DNA of 64,000 bases from an uncultured Granulosicoccaceae bacterium (GTDB lineage: Bacteria; Pseudomonadota; Gammaproteobacteria; Granulosicoccales; Granulosicoccaceae). The stretch lies in NCBI GenBank assembly GCA_938035945.1, contig CALHOU010000055.1, positions 1-64,000 on the forward strand, read 5' to 3'. Both the position numbers and the translations under genes were made by a program. The notes below the pieces were generated by a model that did no database searches, was not told the DNA's origin, and saw only the letters and a program-made list of their open reading frames with translations. This document shows positions 33,528-44,183 of this stretch, in pieces. Numbering within the stretch: the stretch's first letter is position 1; every line of letters begins with the position of its first letter.

Positions 33528-35762
33528 ATGTCAGATAGCAAGCAGAAAATTATATACACCAAGACCGACGAAGCCCCTTCGCTAGCCACTGCATCATTAC
33601 TGCCGATTATTAAAACCTTTACCGCTGCGGCCGGAATAGAAGTAGAAACCAGCGATATTTCGGTAGCTGCTCGTGTGTTGGCAGAATTTCCTGACTATTT
33701 AAGCGACAAACAAAAATTGCCGAATAATCTGGCCGAACTGGGTCGACTTACACAAGACCCTAATACCAATATCATCAAATTACCGAACATCAGTGCCTCG
33801 GTGCAGCAATTGAAAGGGTGCATCAGTGAATTGCAAGCCAAAGGCTTTGCATTACCTGACTACCCCGAAGACCCGCAAAACGATGTTGAACTTGAATTGC
33901 AAAAACGCTACAGCAAAGTGTTGGGCAGTGCTGTTAACCCCGTATTGCGTGAAGGGAACTCAGATCGTCGTGCACCGAAGGCGGTAAAGAACTTCGCCAA
34001 GAAAAATCCTCACTCCATGGGTGAATGGAAACAATGGTCGCGCACGCATGTCTCGCACATGCACAGCGGTGATTTCTATCACGGCGAACAATCACTCACT
34101 ATAAACAAAGCGCGCACAGTACAAATGGAGCTAGTTGGTGATAGTGGCGAAACGCACGTATTAAAATCTGATTTGCCTTTGTTGGATGGTGAAATCGTAG
34201 ACCTGATGTTCATGAGCAAAAAAGCCCTATGTGATTTTTACGAACAGGAAATGGAAGATTGTCGTGAGTCTGGCATTTTGTTTTCATTGCACGTGAAAGC
34301 CACCATGATGAAAGTATCTCACCCCATCGTGTTCGGTCATGCGATCAAAATTTATTATAAGGAAGCGTTTGACAAGCATGGTAAATTTTTCGATGAGCTT
34401 GGTATCAATGTTAATAATGGCATGGCAACCTTGTATGAAAAAATTGCTGAGCTACCAGCTTCACAACGCGAAGAGATTGAACGCGACTTGCAAGCATGTA
34501 AAGTCCGCCGACCACGGCTCGCCATGGTTAATTCAGACAAAGGCATAACAAACTTCCATTCACCAAGCGATGTAATCGTTGATGCATCCATGCCAGCGAT
34601 GATTCGTTCTGGTGGGCAGATGTGGGGTGGTGATGGCAACTTGTATGATTGTAAAGCAGTTATTCCGGAGTCCACATTTGCTCGTATCTATCAGGAAATT
34701 ATAAATTTTTGTAAGTGGCACGGTAACTTTGACCCCGCTACGATGGGTACGGTACCCAATGTTGGCTTAATGGCGCAAAAAGCGGAAGAGTATGGCTCGC
34801 ATGACAAAACGTTTGAAGCCTCCGAGGCTGGTATCGCACGTATCACCGATGCAAGCACGGGCGAGGTCATTCTTGAAAAACATGTGGAAGAGGGCGATAT
34901 CTTTCGTATGTGTCAAGTTAAGGATGCGCCTATTCGTGATTGGGTTAAATTAGCGGTACGTCGAGCGCGCGAATCCGATACGCCGGTTGTATTCTGGCTC
35001 GACCCATATCGTCCACACGAAAATGAAATCATCAAAAAGGTAGAGTTGTATTTGAATGATCATGATGTAGAGGGTCTTGATATTCAAATCATGTCGCAAG
35101 TGAGAGCTATGCGTTACACGCTGGAACGTGTGGCACGTGGTCTGGATACGATCTCTGCCACCGGCAACATTTTACGTGACTACCTAACTGATCTGTTCCC
35201 AATACTTGAACTGGGTACCAGTGCAAAAATGCTATCGATCGTGCCGTTAATGGCTGGCGGTGGATTGTTCGAAACGGGTGCTGGCGGTTCTGCACCAAAG
35301 CATGTGCAGCAACTAATGGAAGAGAATCATTTACGTTGGGATTCATTAGGTGAATTTTTAGCTCTGGCTGTGTCTATTGAAGAAATGGGCCTAAAACACG
35401 GCAATGCCAAAGCCACCGTGCTTGCCACCACTCTCGACGCCGCTACCGGACGCCTACTCGACAACGATAAATCGCCGTCGCGTAAGGTTGGTCAATTAGA
35501 TAATCGCGGTAGTCATTTCTATCTGTGTTTGTATTGGGCCGAAGAGCTTGCGAACCAAACCGACAATGCTGAACTGGCTGCTCAGTTTAAAACCTTGTTC
35601 GAACAGCTCAGTGAGAAAGAGGAACTTATCGTCGAAGAGCTAAACTCAGTGCAAGGTCAGCCCGTTGATATTGGTGGATACTACTACGCCGATCCGGACG
35701 TGTGCGATGCGGTAATGCGGCCCAGCCAAACCTTTAATTCGATTCTGGATTCGGCAACTTAA
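33528..35762 (+). CDS. icd: Monomeric NADP-dependent isocitrate dehydrogenase
   Basis: The 744-residue protein is the monomeric IDH type. It opens with [21 protein letters not shown] and contains the family blocks [23 protein letters not shown] (split here as positions about 85-108), [17 protein letters not shown] and [20 protein letters not shown]. It converts isocitrate to 2-oxoglutarate with NADPH formation in the cytoplasm. The ATG at 33528 follows an AGGAAACC site and gives the usual family length; an ATG at 33477 is in frame but too far upstream. The flavin dehydrogenase gene starts 11 bases after the stop. Confidence 0.95.
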   Translation: MSDSKQKIIYTKTDEAPSLATASLLPIIKTFTAAAGIEVETSDISVAARVLAEFPDYLSDKQKLPNNLAELGRLTQDPNTNIIKLPNISASVQQLKGCISELQAKGFALPDYPEDPQNDVELELQKRYSKVLGSAVNPVLREGNSDRRAPKAVKNFAKKNPHSMGEWKQWSRTHVSHMHSGDFYHGEQSLTINKARTVQMELVGDSGETHVLKSDLPLLDGEIVDLMFMSKKALCDFYEQEMEDCRESGILFSLHVKATMMKVSHPIVFGHAIKIYYKEAFDKHGKFFDELGINVNNGMATLYEKIAELPASQREEIERDLQACKVRRPRLAMVNSDKGITNFHSPSDVIVDASMPAMIRSGGQMWGGDGNLYDCKAVIPESTFARIYQEIINFCKWHGNFDPATMGTVPNVGLMAQKAEEYGSHDKTFEASEAGIARITDASTGEVILEKHVEEGDIFRMCQVKDAPIRDWVKLAVRRARESDTPVVFWLDPYRPHENEIIKKVELYLNDHDVEGLDIQIMSQVRAMRYTLERVARGLDTISATGNILRDYLTDLFPILELGTSAKMLSIVPLMAGGGLFETGAGGSAPKHVQQLMEENHLRWDSLGEFLALAVSIEEMGLKHGNAKATVLATTLDAATGRLLDNDKSPSRKVGQLDNRGSHFYLCLYWAEELANQTDNAELAAQFKTLFEQLSEKEELIVEELNSVQGQPVDIGGYYYADPDVCDAVMRPSQTFNSILDSAT

Positions 35763-35773
35763 GCCGCGTTGCA

Positions 35774-36892
35774 TTGGATTTTGACTATCTCATTGTTGGC
35801 GCTGGAATCTCCGGCGCTGCACTGGGCTATGAGTTAGCGGCCAGTGGTAAAACGCTGCTAGTTGACATGGAGGCCCATGCAGGTTTTCATAGCACCGGTC
35901 GCTCAGCAGCTCTATACACACCAAACTACGGACCAGACTTGGTTCGGCAGATAAATAAACTCAGTTATTCTTTTCTAAATTCCCCACCAGCTGCATTTTC
36001 GCACACGAGCCTACTTACGCCGCGCGGCATGATGACGGTGGCCAATCATGGTTGCGAGTCGCGCCTTAATGATTTGCTTGACTCGGGCGCAGCTTATTTA
36101 CAGAGACTCAGTGCTAAACAAGTTATTGATCGTGCCCCGTTCTTGCGCCCGCAAAACGTGATAGCAGCTGCCTATGAAGATGGCGTTTTCGATATGGATG
36201 TAAATGCGTTACACCAAGGCTTTCTGGCAGGGTTTAAGGCAAATGGTGGCATTTGTAAATACAAAGCAGAGCTCCTGTCGCTAACGCAGAATCCCAATGG
36301 TTGGACTGCGGTAGTAGGTCAGGAACAGATTAGTGCACGAATAGTTGTTAATGCCGCCGGTGCGTGGGCCGATAAAGTGGGCGCCATAGCCAATGCAACG
36401 CACATTGGTTTGCAAGCGAAGTGTCGAACAGCGATGCTAATCGATCCACCGCCTTCCTTGGATATGGGAAAATTGCCAGCAATTGATATTCTGGGCGTTG
36501 AAAATTACATCAAACCTGAGGCGCAACAACTCATGGTGTCACCTGGTGACGAAACGCTGGTTGATCCTTGTGATATACAAGCGAATGATTTAACCGTAGC
36601 GACACTGGTGGATTGGTTGGAGCGTGAAACTAATATCGAGGTAAGCAGAGTGAATCATCAGTGGGCTGGTTTACGATGTTTTGTTGATGACGGTAAACCG
36701 GTTTTTGGGTTTGACCCTAAACAACCTGGATTTTTCTGGTTAGCTGGGCAAGGTGGCTATGGGATTATGATGTCCTCAGCGTTGGGTCGTGCAGCGGCAT
36801 CTTTGATCACAACAGAGCATCTTCCAGATGACTTTATAAGCTCAGGCCTTGATATACGCGCTTTAGGCATAGAGCGTTTCGATCATACTTAG
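35774..36892 (+). CDS. FAD-dependent D-amino acid dehydrogenase (DauA-like)
   Basis: The 372-residue DAO-family flavoprotein has the FAD-binding motif GAGISGAALGYEL, the second motif HSTGRSAALYTPNYG seen in D-arginine dehydrogenase DauA, and the C-terminal GQGGYGIMMSSALGRAAA. No signal or membrane anchor is visible. The start is TTG at 35774; no ATG or GTG in frame is nearer to the expected N-terminus (DYLIVGAG). It follows icd by 11 bases. It probably oxidises an amino acid to the 2-oxo acid with release of ammonia; the exact substrate is not predictable. Confidence 0.83.
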   Translation: MDFDYLIVGAGISGAALGYELAASGKTLLVDMEAHAGFHSTGRSAALYTPNYGPDLVRQINKLSYSFLNSPPAAFSHTSLLTPRGMMTVANHGCESRLNDLLDSGAAYLQRLSAKQVIDRAPFLRPQNVIAAAYEDGVFDMDVNALHQGFLAGFKANGGICKYKAELLSLTQNPNGWTAVVGQEQISARIVVNAAGAWADKVGAIANATHIGLQAKCRTAMLIDPPPSLDMGKLPAIDILGVENYIKPEAQQLMVSPGDETLVDPCDIQANDLTVATLVDWLERETNIEVSRVNHQWAGLRCFVDDGKPVFGFDPKQPGFFWLAGQGGYGIMMSSALGRAAASLITTEHLPDDFISSGLDIRALGIERFDHT

Positions 36893-36899
36893 GAATGAT

Positions 36900-38132
36900 A
36901 TGAAAAGTCGTGCAATCAGTTTGCTGGTAATCGCATGGCTTGTTTTGGAGTCAGGGGCTGGCGCTGTGTGGGCATCGCCGCCAGATAACGCCAGCGCAAC
37001 CATTGATTCTGTATTACTGCCAAGCCCATCCACACCCTTACACAACTCAATTCCAACCACGGCTGAAAAAAGAGTTACCTTTTACCATAGCTATGGATTC
37101 GAGATAGGGCAGAACTGGCATATCCCAATTACGCTTTGGGTGTCTGAAAGGCCTGATTCACTGCGTCGACTTACAGCGAAAAGTGCACAGAAAGTTTTAA
37201 TTAAAAAAGCAAACATGCAGGTGCTAAGTGATAGGCAAGCGCTTCGTTACAAAGAAGTTGTTGATGGCTTTATTGCTGATAGTGAGTCGAATGAAAACGT
37301 ATCAATTACCTTTGCAAACGATCCGCAAAAGCAACAATATCCACTAATCGATGTGAATCAAAACAGTAAAACTGATCGTAATGGGAATCTTGTTGCGCTG
37401 CTTGTTATTAGTCGTGATCGGGTTGATCAATTGCTGCGTGCGCAGCAGTCGCAACACGGGTGGCTTGAGTTTCATGCTGTATCGGCTAAGCATGTTGGTG
37501 CCGGCTTTACCCGAATGATAAAGCCTGTCGGCTTATCCGTTATTTCAGACATAGACGACACAATCAAGGATACCGGCATCATCGAAGGTGATGATGTTGT
37601 TCTAAGAAATACGTTTTTCAAACCGTTCGAAAAAGTGAAATGCATGCCGCAGCTGTATCAGCAATTGGATGCATCGGTTTCAATTCACTATGTTTCTGGT
37701 GCGCCGTGGCAGTTGTATGTGCCGTTAGTTGATTTTATGTTTAGTGATAAGGTTGCCTATCCTATGGGCAGTTTGCATATGAAAAGCGTACGCACAAATC
37801 TGACAACAACGGCTGCGTATTCTGATATCTGGAAACTGGTGAGCGGGGGTTCTAAACAGGTAACTTTTGAGCAGAAGTTGGCGCAAATTACGCAGCTTAT
37901 AAATCACTTTCCGGCTAGACAATTTATTCTAATTGGTGATTCGGGCGAGCGCGACCCTGAAGTGTTTGCTGAAATCCGCAACCGTTTCCCAGCACATATT
38001 GAAAAAATCATTATTCGTGATTTAGGGAATACAGACGATAACCGTGCACAGCGTTATGCAGGTATGGCATTGATACCGGGTAACGCCAACGAAGAAACCG
38101 GCTGCGGCAACATAAATGCACTTCTACCTTAG
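36900..38132 (+). CDS. App1-family phosphatase (DUF2183)
   Basis: The 410-residue exported protein (signal AISLLVIAWLVLESGAGAVWA) has a C-terminal App1 domain with the HAD-like catalytic motif ISDIDDTIKDT. YVSGAPWQLYVPLVDFM and ILIGDSGERDPEVF follow. Eukaryotic App1 is a phosphatidate phosphatase; bacterial relatives are uncharacterised. It lies seven bases after the DauA-like gene. The stop codon overlaps the stop of the convergent MipA-like gene by four bases. Confidence 0.82.
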   Translation: MKSRAISLLVIAWLVLESGAGAVWASPPDNASATIDSVLLPSPSTPLHNSIPTTAEKRVTFYHSYGFEIGQNWHIPITLWVSERPDSLRRLTAKSAQKVLIKKANMQVLSDRQALRYKEVVDGFIADSESNENVSITFANDPQKQQYPLIDVNQNSKTDRNGNLVALLVISRDRVDQLLRAQQSQHGWLEFHAVSAKHVGAGFTRMIKPVGLSVISDIDDTIKDTGIIEGDDVVLRNTFFKPFEKVKCMPQLYQQLDASVSIHYVSGAPWQLYVPLVDFMFSDKVAYPMGSLHMKSVRTNLTTTAAYSDIWKLVSGGSKQVTFEQKLAQITQLINHFPARQFILIGDSGERDPEVFAEIRNRFPAHIEKIIIRDLGNTDDNRAQRYAGMALIPGNANEETGCGNINALLP

Positions 38133-38980
38133 TCAGAACTGTAAACGTCGATGGTTTGTTTACTTTGTAGAGCTGACCAAACCACACCTACCGCATATTG
38201 AACGCTTGAATTAGTCTCAAATAATGGGCTTTGCTCATTAGCCGAGTTTTTATAGTTAAACAGTCCAAGGCCTGTAAAGATACGCAATTTGGGTTGTGGT
38301 TTTAAAGCTAGGCCTACGAATACTCGCGTTTCTGTGTAACCGCCAATCGCCGTATAAGCTGCGCGTGTGTCTGTTGCAAATTCTGCAGGAACGGAATAGA
38401 TGTAGTCATTAAAGCGTTGATCATTAAAGCTGATATCGGCATTTACAATAAAATCGACCTTGTCTTTAATAATATCTTTTTGTCGTAACCCGAAACCTGA
38501 GCTCAATACAAAGCCGCGTGTTTGTAGTGACTCAAAATCGGTTGAAAAAATAGCACGCAGCTTAGTGTCCCAAGTGATTTCACTGCGTGAACCGTTTGGC
38601 CATGATTTGCGTAAAAACTTGTATTGTAATCGCGGTCCAAATCCAAACAGTAAATCTAAATCTGGCATACCAGCACGAACGGAATCTGGTTCGGGCTCTG
38701 CGTTTAATGCACCACCTAATGAGATATCGAGTTTCAGTCGTGGTTCCTCAACCGCTACCGCGCCAACACCACCGTCGCCAACTCTGAAAATACTACTTCG
38801 GTATATAAAAAACGGTAGGGCGAACTGTGCGGTGTTGGGATCTTTTGAGCCAGGGTAGTCTATACCAGATAAATACCCAACACCGAGTCCAGCCTCCCAA
38901 ACCGGTTTCTTCTCCAAGCTGAATTGCGTCGATTGACCATATGCTTTTAAAGAAGTAAGCGCGGTGAAAACAAATATCAT
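38129..38980 (-). CDS. MipA/OmpV family outer-membrane protein
   Basis: The mature part begins WEAGLGVGYLSGIDYPGS, and alternating amphipathic strands run to the C-terminus (VFVGLALKP, YAVGVVWSAL), as in MipA/OmpV proteins. The start is problematic. The frame is open to a TTG at 39142 that overlaps the next gene by 100 bases. The ATG used here (38980) gives a signal lacking its basic region. The natural-looking signal (KQSLRRITLNTLCMIFVFTALTSL) would start at an ATT/ATC near 39022-39028. Role: outer-membrane beta-barrel, possibly a scaffold for murein hydrolases (MipA) or a small-solute channel. Confidence 0.75.
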   Translation of the reverse strand: MIFVFTALTSLKAYGQSTQFSLEKKPVWEAGLGVGYLSGIDYPGSKDPNTAQFALPFFIYRSSIFRVGDGGVGAVAVEEPRLKLDISLGGALNAEPEPDSVRAGMPDLDLLFGFGPRLQYKFLRKSWPNGSRSEITWDTKLRAIFSTDFESLQTRGFVLSSGFGLRQKDIIKDKVDFIVNADISFNDQRFNDYIYSVPAEFATDTRAAYTAIGGYTETRVFVGLALKPQPKLRIFTGLGLFNYKNSANEQSPLFETNSSVQYAVGVVWSALQSKQTIDVYSSD

Positions 38981-39042
38981 GCACAGGGTGTTTAGCGTGA
39001 TTCTGCGTAGAGACTGTTTGATGGTAATAACCTGTAGTAACC

Positions 39043-40047
39043 TTAAGTGAAACGTAAACTCTGGCCAAGTCCATTGGCTTCGGCTTTCTTCCAGATGGCA
39101 TGGCCAAGCGCAATATCGGTGGTGCTTAAACCGCGGTGCCAAAATAAGTTGGTTTCATCTGCGCTTTCTCTTCCCGACTTTTGTCCTGCAACTATCTGGC
39201 CTAGCTCACCATGAATAGTTTCTTCACTTACTTTTCCTTCATCCACGTGGCGTCGTAAGGACCCAAACGGTTTTCCGGGCGCGCACTGGCCCCAGTCATC
39301 AACAACAATTTTATCCATTATATCGGTCAATGAGAATTCAACAGCGCTCATGGTGCCGTAGGGCACAATCAGGGACCCTGGTTTAACCCATTGCGTTAGC
39401 AGGTGAGGGTGAGGTTCAGGTAGGCGTGATGCTTCGACCAGAATGTCAGCATTGTCTAAACAGTCTTTCCAATTGTCGGTGACGATAATGTCCCGATTAA
39501 GATCGGTCCGTAGTTTTTTAGCAAATGCATTTTGACTCTCTGGGCGTCTGGAATGTACTCTAATTTCTGAAAGATCAAACAGATGGTTTAGCAAACGTAC
39601 ATTCCAATAGGCGGTACCACGTGCACCAATGTGCCCAAGTATTTTACTCTCTTTGTTCGCAAGGTATTTAGCGCCAAGTGCTGTCATCGCACCGGTGCGC
39701 ATGTCGGTGATAGAGCTGGCATCAATAATGGCTTTGGGCACGCCCGTTTCTGGGCAAAACAAAGTAAGCACTGCAAGTTCAGACGGTAAGTCTTGTTTGT
39801 AGTTATTAACGAAATCTCCGACGACTTTTACACCAGCAACATCTAATGACTTAACAACGCCTCGCAAAACATTAAAATGCCCCTTGTCTGATGTTTCTGG
39901 TACGAGGTGCACGCGGGGTTCTATTACGGTGTCACCAGTGCCTTGTGCGAGTAGGGCGGATTCAACGGCACCTAGAATTTCATCATTGCTTAAAGCCAGT
40001 TTACGTATATCAACACCGTTGATGTAACTGATGTTTATTTGCTGCAT
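39043..40047 (-). CDS. Ornithine cyclodeaminase/mu-crystallin family protein
   Basis: The 334-residue cytoplasmic protein has the family Rossmann motif (ILGHIGARGTAYWNV; the usual GxGxQA reads GARGTA), the conserved lysine region GVKVVGDFVNN and the loop ITDMRTGAMTALGAKYLA. Members act as ornithine cyclodeaminase, alanine dehydrogenase, ketimine reductase or imine-forming enzymes. Its gene lies 13 bases after the HAL-family gene on the same strand, so the two probably act on the same amino acid or imine. Substrate unknown. Confidence 0.83.
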   Translation of the reverse strand: MQQINISYINGVDIRKLALSNDEILGAVESALLAQGTGDTVIEPRVHLVPETSDKGHFNVLRGVVKSLDVAGVKVVGDFVNNYKQDLPSELAVLTLFCPETGVPKAIIDASSITDMRTGAMTALGAKYLANKESKILGHIGARGTAYWNVRLLNHLFDLSEIRVHSRRPESQNAFAKKLRTDLNRDIIVTDNWKDCLDNADILVEASRLPEPHPHLLTQWVKPGSLIVPYGTMSAVEFSLTDIMDKIVVDDWGQCAPGKPFGSLRRHVDEGKVSEETIHGELGQIVAGQKSGRESADETNLFWHRGLSTTDIALGHAIWKKAEANGLGQSLRFT

Positions 40048-40060
40048 CTATTTATCTCTT

Positions 40061-41593
40061 TCATTGTGAAAAAGCTCCATGTTCTATCAGTGAGGCAAGT
40101 TGTTCTATTTCCGCGCCTAGTGCTCGATCACTTTCCAATGGTGCTGATACGGAACGCACCTTTGCATGGATTGGTATGAGTGTGCGCGCAATGGGTTTGG
40201 TGAGTTTTCTTAGATCTATCGCTTGTGCTGCAACTATCGCCTCTATCGCCGAAAGCTGCCGTAAGCGTTTGGCGATCGGAAAAAGATTTTTTGTGGGTAT
40301 AGCTGCGTGGGTTACTACATCTTCAAGTCCGTCTGCTGAAATGCCGGGATAAATTGGCGGTGGTGTGGCCAAGTGTGAAATTTCTGCGAATAAAGCTTCC
40401 ACCGTTTTCATCACTGGTCCTAAACCTGCTCCTTCAGCGCCTGCGTAAGATAGGCCGTTGGAGAGCCCTGAGAATCGTTCAAAGAGTTGCTTGGATATAC
40501 GAGATGTTTGCAGTGCAGCTAAATGGACAAAGGCTTGCGCCGTTGCGTTTAAGGTAACACTAATGTGTGGTGGCAAATATCCACCGTTTGACAGTATTTC
40601 ATTTGATTCTAAAATTACAGCAGGGTTATCTGAGGCGCCATTGATTTCGCACATTAATGCTTCTAGCGATACGTTTAACATCGCGTGGACCGAACCGTGC
40701 ACCTGAGCGATGTTGCGAATGCTTAAGGGGTCTTGTAAGCGTCGCGCCTCACCTGCAACAAACAACTCGCTCCCTTCAAGACGATCTCTTAAGCCTTTGG
40801 CTGCATCGAGTTGCCCTGGCTGTGGTCGTAATGCTAATACGCGTTGATCGAGTGGAGATAAGTTCGCGCGAAATGCTTCCATGGATAAAGCTGCACTGGT
40901 TTGTGAGGCTTCATAACAGTGTTTTAGTTCCTGCCAACCCAGTGCGGCCATGCCGGCCGTGATGGTTGAGTGTGAAACCAATGCTAGCCCTTCGCGCGGC
41001 TGCGGTTTAAACGGTGTTATACCAGCTGCTGCCATAGCCTGTGCCGCGTTTTCTATACTGCCATCCGACGTTTGCATTTGACCTTCACCAATCATCGCCA
41101 TACCTAAAGCGCCACCCCAACATAAATCGGCAACGCCAATCGTTCCACTCGTTGGAATGACGGGCGTAAGCTGGGCATTCAAACATTCGCAAAGGTGATC
41201 GGCCAATTCTGGTCTAGCCCCCGCTGCACCCAGCAACAAAGTGTTTATTCGCACGGCGACGCCTGCTCGTACATTTTTTTGGGGTAACGGGTCGCCAACA
41301 CCGTGTGCTCTGCCACGAATGGTATTTATAGAGAAGGTATCCATCGCATCGTCAGGCATGGTTTGCGTTACTCGCGGACCTAGCCCTGTGGTGACGCCGT
41401 AGACGGGTAAGCGTGTTTCGATGGCGTGCTCTATAACGTTTCGTGCCGCCGCCATGGTGGCCAGTGCATCGGGAGCGAGGTTGATTTTTGCACCGTTGGC
41501 GATTACGAGAAGATCGGCAGGTGTTAGATTGTGGCCATTGAGTGTGATGGTTTGTGCTGTCATGCGCCAATTACCGAAGGTGTCTGAGGCCAT
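40061..41593 (-). CDS. HAL/PAL-family protein lacking the MIO Ala-Ser-Gly triad
   Basis: The 510-residue protein is a clear homologue of histidine/phenylalanine ammonia-lyases: VYGVTTGLGPRV (catalytic Tyr loop), QDPLSIRNIAQVHG, GASDNPAVILE and GLEDVVTHA are all conserved. The MIO-forming region, normally GSVGASGDLAPL, reads GTIGVADLCWGG (residues 150-161), so the Ala-Ser-Gly triad is replaced by Val-Ala with one residue lost. The following NGT motif also reads SHS (207-209). The DNA confirms both. Ammonia elimination by the known mechanism is therefore unlikely. An alternative ATG is at 41563. It is probably co-transcribed with the ornithine-cyclodeaminase-family gene. Confidence 0.88.
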   Translation of the reverse strand: MASDTFGNWRMTAQTITLNGHNLTPADLLVIANGAKINLAPDALATMAAARNVIEHAIETRLPVYGVTTGLGPRVTQTMPDDAMDTFSINTIRGRAHGVGDPLPQKNVRAGVAVRINTLLLGAAGARPELADHLCECLNAQLTPVIPTSGTIGVADLCWGGALGMAMIGEGQMQTSDGSIENAAQAMAAAGITPFKPQPREGLALVSHSTITAGMAALGWQELKHCYEASQTSAALSMEAFRANLSPLDQRVLALRPQPGQLDAAKGLRDRLEGSELFVAGEARRLQDPLSIRNIAQVHGSVHAMLNVSLEALMCEINGASDNPAVILESNEILSNGGYLPPHISVTLNATAQAFVHLAALQTSRISKQLFERFSGLSNGLSYAGAEGAGLGPVMKTVEALFAEISHLATPPPIYPGISADGLEDVVTHAAIPTKNLFPIAKRLRQLSAIEAIVAAQAIDLRKLTKPIARTLIPIHAKVRSVSAPLESDRALGAEIEQLASLIEHGAFSQ

Positions 41594-41707
41594 TGTGACT
41601 TGTTCGGATGGATTTTTGTGGGATCGAGAACGTTAATCTCGAAACGATTAGTCAAAAAAATTAGAAAAGGGCGTTGGCAGAGAGTTCGAGGGTGAAAAAC
41701 CTATTTA

Positions 41708-41743
41708 TTGACAACAATCAGTGTTCAATTCAGTTAGGATAAT
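41708..41743 (+). promoter_or_regulatory. Possible tex promoter
   Basis: A perfect TTGACA (41708-41713) lies upstream of tex, followed by AGGATAAT-like sequence at 41736-41743. The spacing of 21 bases or more is longer than the usual 17, so this is tentative. Confidence 0.3.
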
Positions 41744-41783
41744 TGGCCCATTAAATCTGTATTTTGTGAATAAAATTTTGCCT

Positions 41784-44162
41784 ATGAACAACTCTCATCA
41801 ACAGCTTTATCAACGAATTGCAGAATTTATTGAAGCCACCGCAAAGCAAGTGAGTGTGGCTGTTGAATTACTCGATGGTGGTGCAACCGTACCGTTTATT
41901 TCTCGGTACCGAAAAGAGGCCACAGGTGGCCTAAGCGATACACAGCTTAGGAATCTGGAACAGCGTTTAATCTACCTGCGTGAATTTGATGATCGCAGAA
42001 GTAGCATATTGTCTGCCATCGAAGAGCAGGGTAAGTTAGATGAAAGTTTGCGCAAAAAGATAATGGCTGCCGACACCAAATCGGCATTGGAAGATTTGTA
42101 CTTACCGTTTAAAAAGAAACGGCGCACGAAAGGCCAGATTGCGATAGAGGCGGGCTTAGAGCCACTGGCCGATAAACTCTGGCATAACCCAGACGAATCA
42201 CCCGAGCAACTGGCCAAAACCTACATTGATAGCAATCTTGGCGTTACAGATGAAAAGGCCGCACTGGATGGTGCGCGAATGATTTTAGTTGAACGCTTTG
42301 CTGAAGACGCATCACTAATTGCACGCGTACGCGATTTACTGCAAAGCAAGAGTTATCTATGCACCGGTGTTGTTGTTAAAAAGGCTGAGGAAGGCGAAAA
42401 ATTTCGCGACTATTTTGATCATCAAGAACCGTTTTCCAAAATCCCGGGCCATCGCGCCCTGGCAATGTTTCGTGGACGAGCTGATGGTGTGTTGTCGATG
42501 CGGCTGCTGGTAAAAGACGGAGATGAGTTCAGTGATGCCGCCTGTGTTAGTGCAGTTGCATCCCACCTAAACTTTACTAATAAAAACAAAAAAGCAGATG
42601 CGTGGCGCGAACAGGTAGTGGCATGGGTGTGGAAAGTTAAGTTATCCCTGCATTTAGAAACAGAACTGTTTAGCTCATTGAAAATGAAAGCAGATGCTGA
42701 AGCCATCAGTGTCTTTGCAGCCAATCTGCAAGACTTGCTGCTGTCAGCGCCAGCAGGTGCGCGCCCAACGCTTGGGCTAGACCCCGGTTATCGATCTGGT
42801 GTGAAGGTTGTTGTAATTGATGCTAACGGTAAAGTTATGGAGCACGCAACGGTTTATCCTCATGCGCCCCAAAAACAATGGGACTTGGCGCTAAAAACCC
42901 TATCAGGCCTGTGCAAAAAATTCAGCATAGAATTAATCGCGGTGGGTAATGGCACCGCCAGTCGGGAAACAGAAAAGCTGGCTGATGAAATTATTAAGCA
43001 AGCGCACAGATCTGGGTTTACATCTGGGCTTACTAAAGTGTTGGTGTCCGAGGCCGGAGCATCAGTGTACTCAGCATCGAAGCTTGCCGAAGATGAGTTT
43101 CCCGATTTGGATGTCACCATACGCGGCGCAGTGTCGATTGCCAGACGCTTGCAAGACCCACTGGCAGAGCTTGTGAAGATAGACCCTAAAGCTATCGGTG
43201 TGGGTCAATATCAACATGATGTGTCGCAGCCTGCACTGGCAAGAAGTTTAGAAGCAACGGTTGAAGACTGTGTAAACGCAGTGGGAGTAGACTTGGATAC
43301 TGCGTCTGCAGCTTTATTGTCGCGCGTTGCTGGTCTTACCCCAACGCTTGCTGAGAATATTGTGGCCTACCGCGATGAACACGGTGCGTTTAAAAGTCGG
43401 GCTGAATTAAAAAAAGTACCACGCCTTGGGCCAAAGGCTTTTGAACAGTCAGCTGGTTTTTTGCGCATACGATCGGGTACCAATGCACTGGATGCATCCG
43501 GTGTGCATCCTGAGAGTTATCCCGTGGTTAAGCGCATTGTAGAACATGCAGGGAAGCCGTTGGCCGAACTCATTGGTGATACGCACTATTTAGCATCTGT
43601 AAACCCTGCGCAATTTACCGACGAACAATTTGGTGAGCCCACGGTTGTTGATATTTTATCTGAGCTAGAAAAGCCGGGTCGCGACCCTCGGCCTGAGTTT
43701 AAAACGGCTAAATTTGCCGATGGCGTAGAAAGTATTAAGGACCTAAAGCCTGATCAGATACTTGAAGGGCAAGTGACGAATGTCACCGCTTTTGGTGCCT
43801 TTGTGGATATTGGTGTTCATCAGGACGGTCTGGTTCATATCTCGGCCTTAGCCGATACCTTTGTCAAAGACCCCAGATCTGTGGTTAAGGCCGGCGATAT
43901 CGTTAAAGTAAAAGTCATGAGTTGTGATGTTGCGCGTAGTCGCATTGCACTCTCGATGCGTATGACTGATAGCGCAGAAGATGTGGAAAATGGTCGACGC
44001 GCTAAGCCATCAAGCACCCGAGAACAGAAGAAACCGGCTAGAGCTTCAACGCAGGCAAAAGGTCAAGGCAATAATAATGTGAGTACTCGCAACCGATCAA
44101 CTAAAGCCGACCCACCATCAGCATTGGCTATGTCGTTAAAAGCGGCGCTTGAGAAAAAGTGA
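41784..44162 (+). CDS. tex: Tex family transcription accessory protein
   Basis: The 792-residue protein has the complete Tex layout: N-terminal helical region ([23 protein letters not shown]), YqgF RNase H-like domain ([17 protein letters not shown]), helix-hairpin-helix pair ([39 protein letters not shown]) and an S1 RNA-binding domain ([20 protein letters not shown]). The tail is basic and Ser/Lys-rich. The ATG at 41784 gives the conserved start; upstream in-frame codons are not needed. It is a housekeeping RNA-binding protein. Confidence 0.96.
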   Translation: MNNSHQQLYQRIAEFIEATAKQVSVAVELLDGGATVPFISRYRKEATGGLSDTQLRNLEQRLIYLREFDDRRSSILSAIEEQGKLDESLRKKIMAADTKSALEDLYLPFKKKRRTKGQIAIEAGLEPLADKLWHNPDESPEQLAKTYIDSNLGVTDEKAALDGARMILVERFAEDASLIARVRDLLQSKSYLCTGVVVKKAEEGEKFRDYFDHQEPFSKIPGHRALAMFRGRADGVLSMRLLVKDGDEFSDAACVSAVASHLNFTNKNKKADAWREQVVAWVWKVKLSLHLETELFSSLKMKADAEAISVFAANLQDLLLSAPAGARPTLGLDPGYRSGVKVVVIDANGKVMEHATVYPHAPQKQWDLALKTLSGLCKKFSIELIAVGNGTASRETEKLADEIIKQAHRSGFTSGLTKVLVSEAGASVYSASKLAEDEFPDLDVTIRGAVSIARRLQDPLAELVKIDPKAIGVGQYQHDVSQPALARSLEATVEDCVNAVGVDLDTASAALLSRVAGLTPTLAENIVAYRDEHGAFKSRAELKKVPRLGPKAFEQSAGFLRIRSGTNALDASGVHPESYPVVKRIVEHAGKPLAELIGDTHYLASVNPAQFTDEQFGEPTVVDILSELEKPGRDPRPEFKTAKFADGVESIKDLKPDQILEGQVTNVTAFGAFVDIGVHQDGLVHISALADTFVKDPRSVVKAGDIVKVKVMSCDVARSRIALSMRMTDSAEDVENGRRAKPSSTREQKKPARASTQAKGQGNNNVSTRNRSTKADPPSALAMSLKAALEKK

Positions 44163-44183
44163 TGCCCAGTGTAGGTTGATGCA

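Noticed and set aside
41421-41636. Plus-strand open frame opposite the start of the HAL-family gene
   Set aside because: Shadow frame of the conserved coding sequence on the minus strand.
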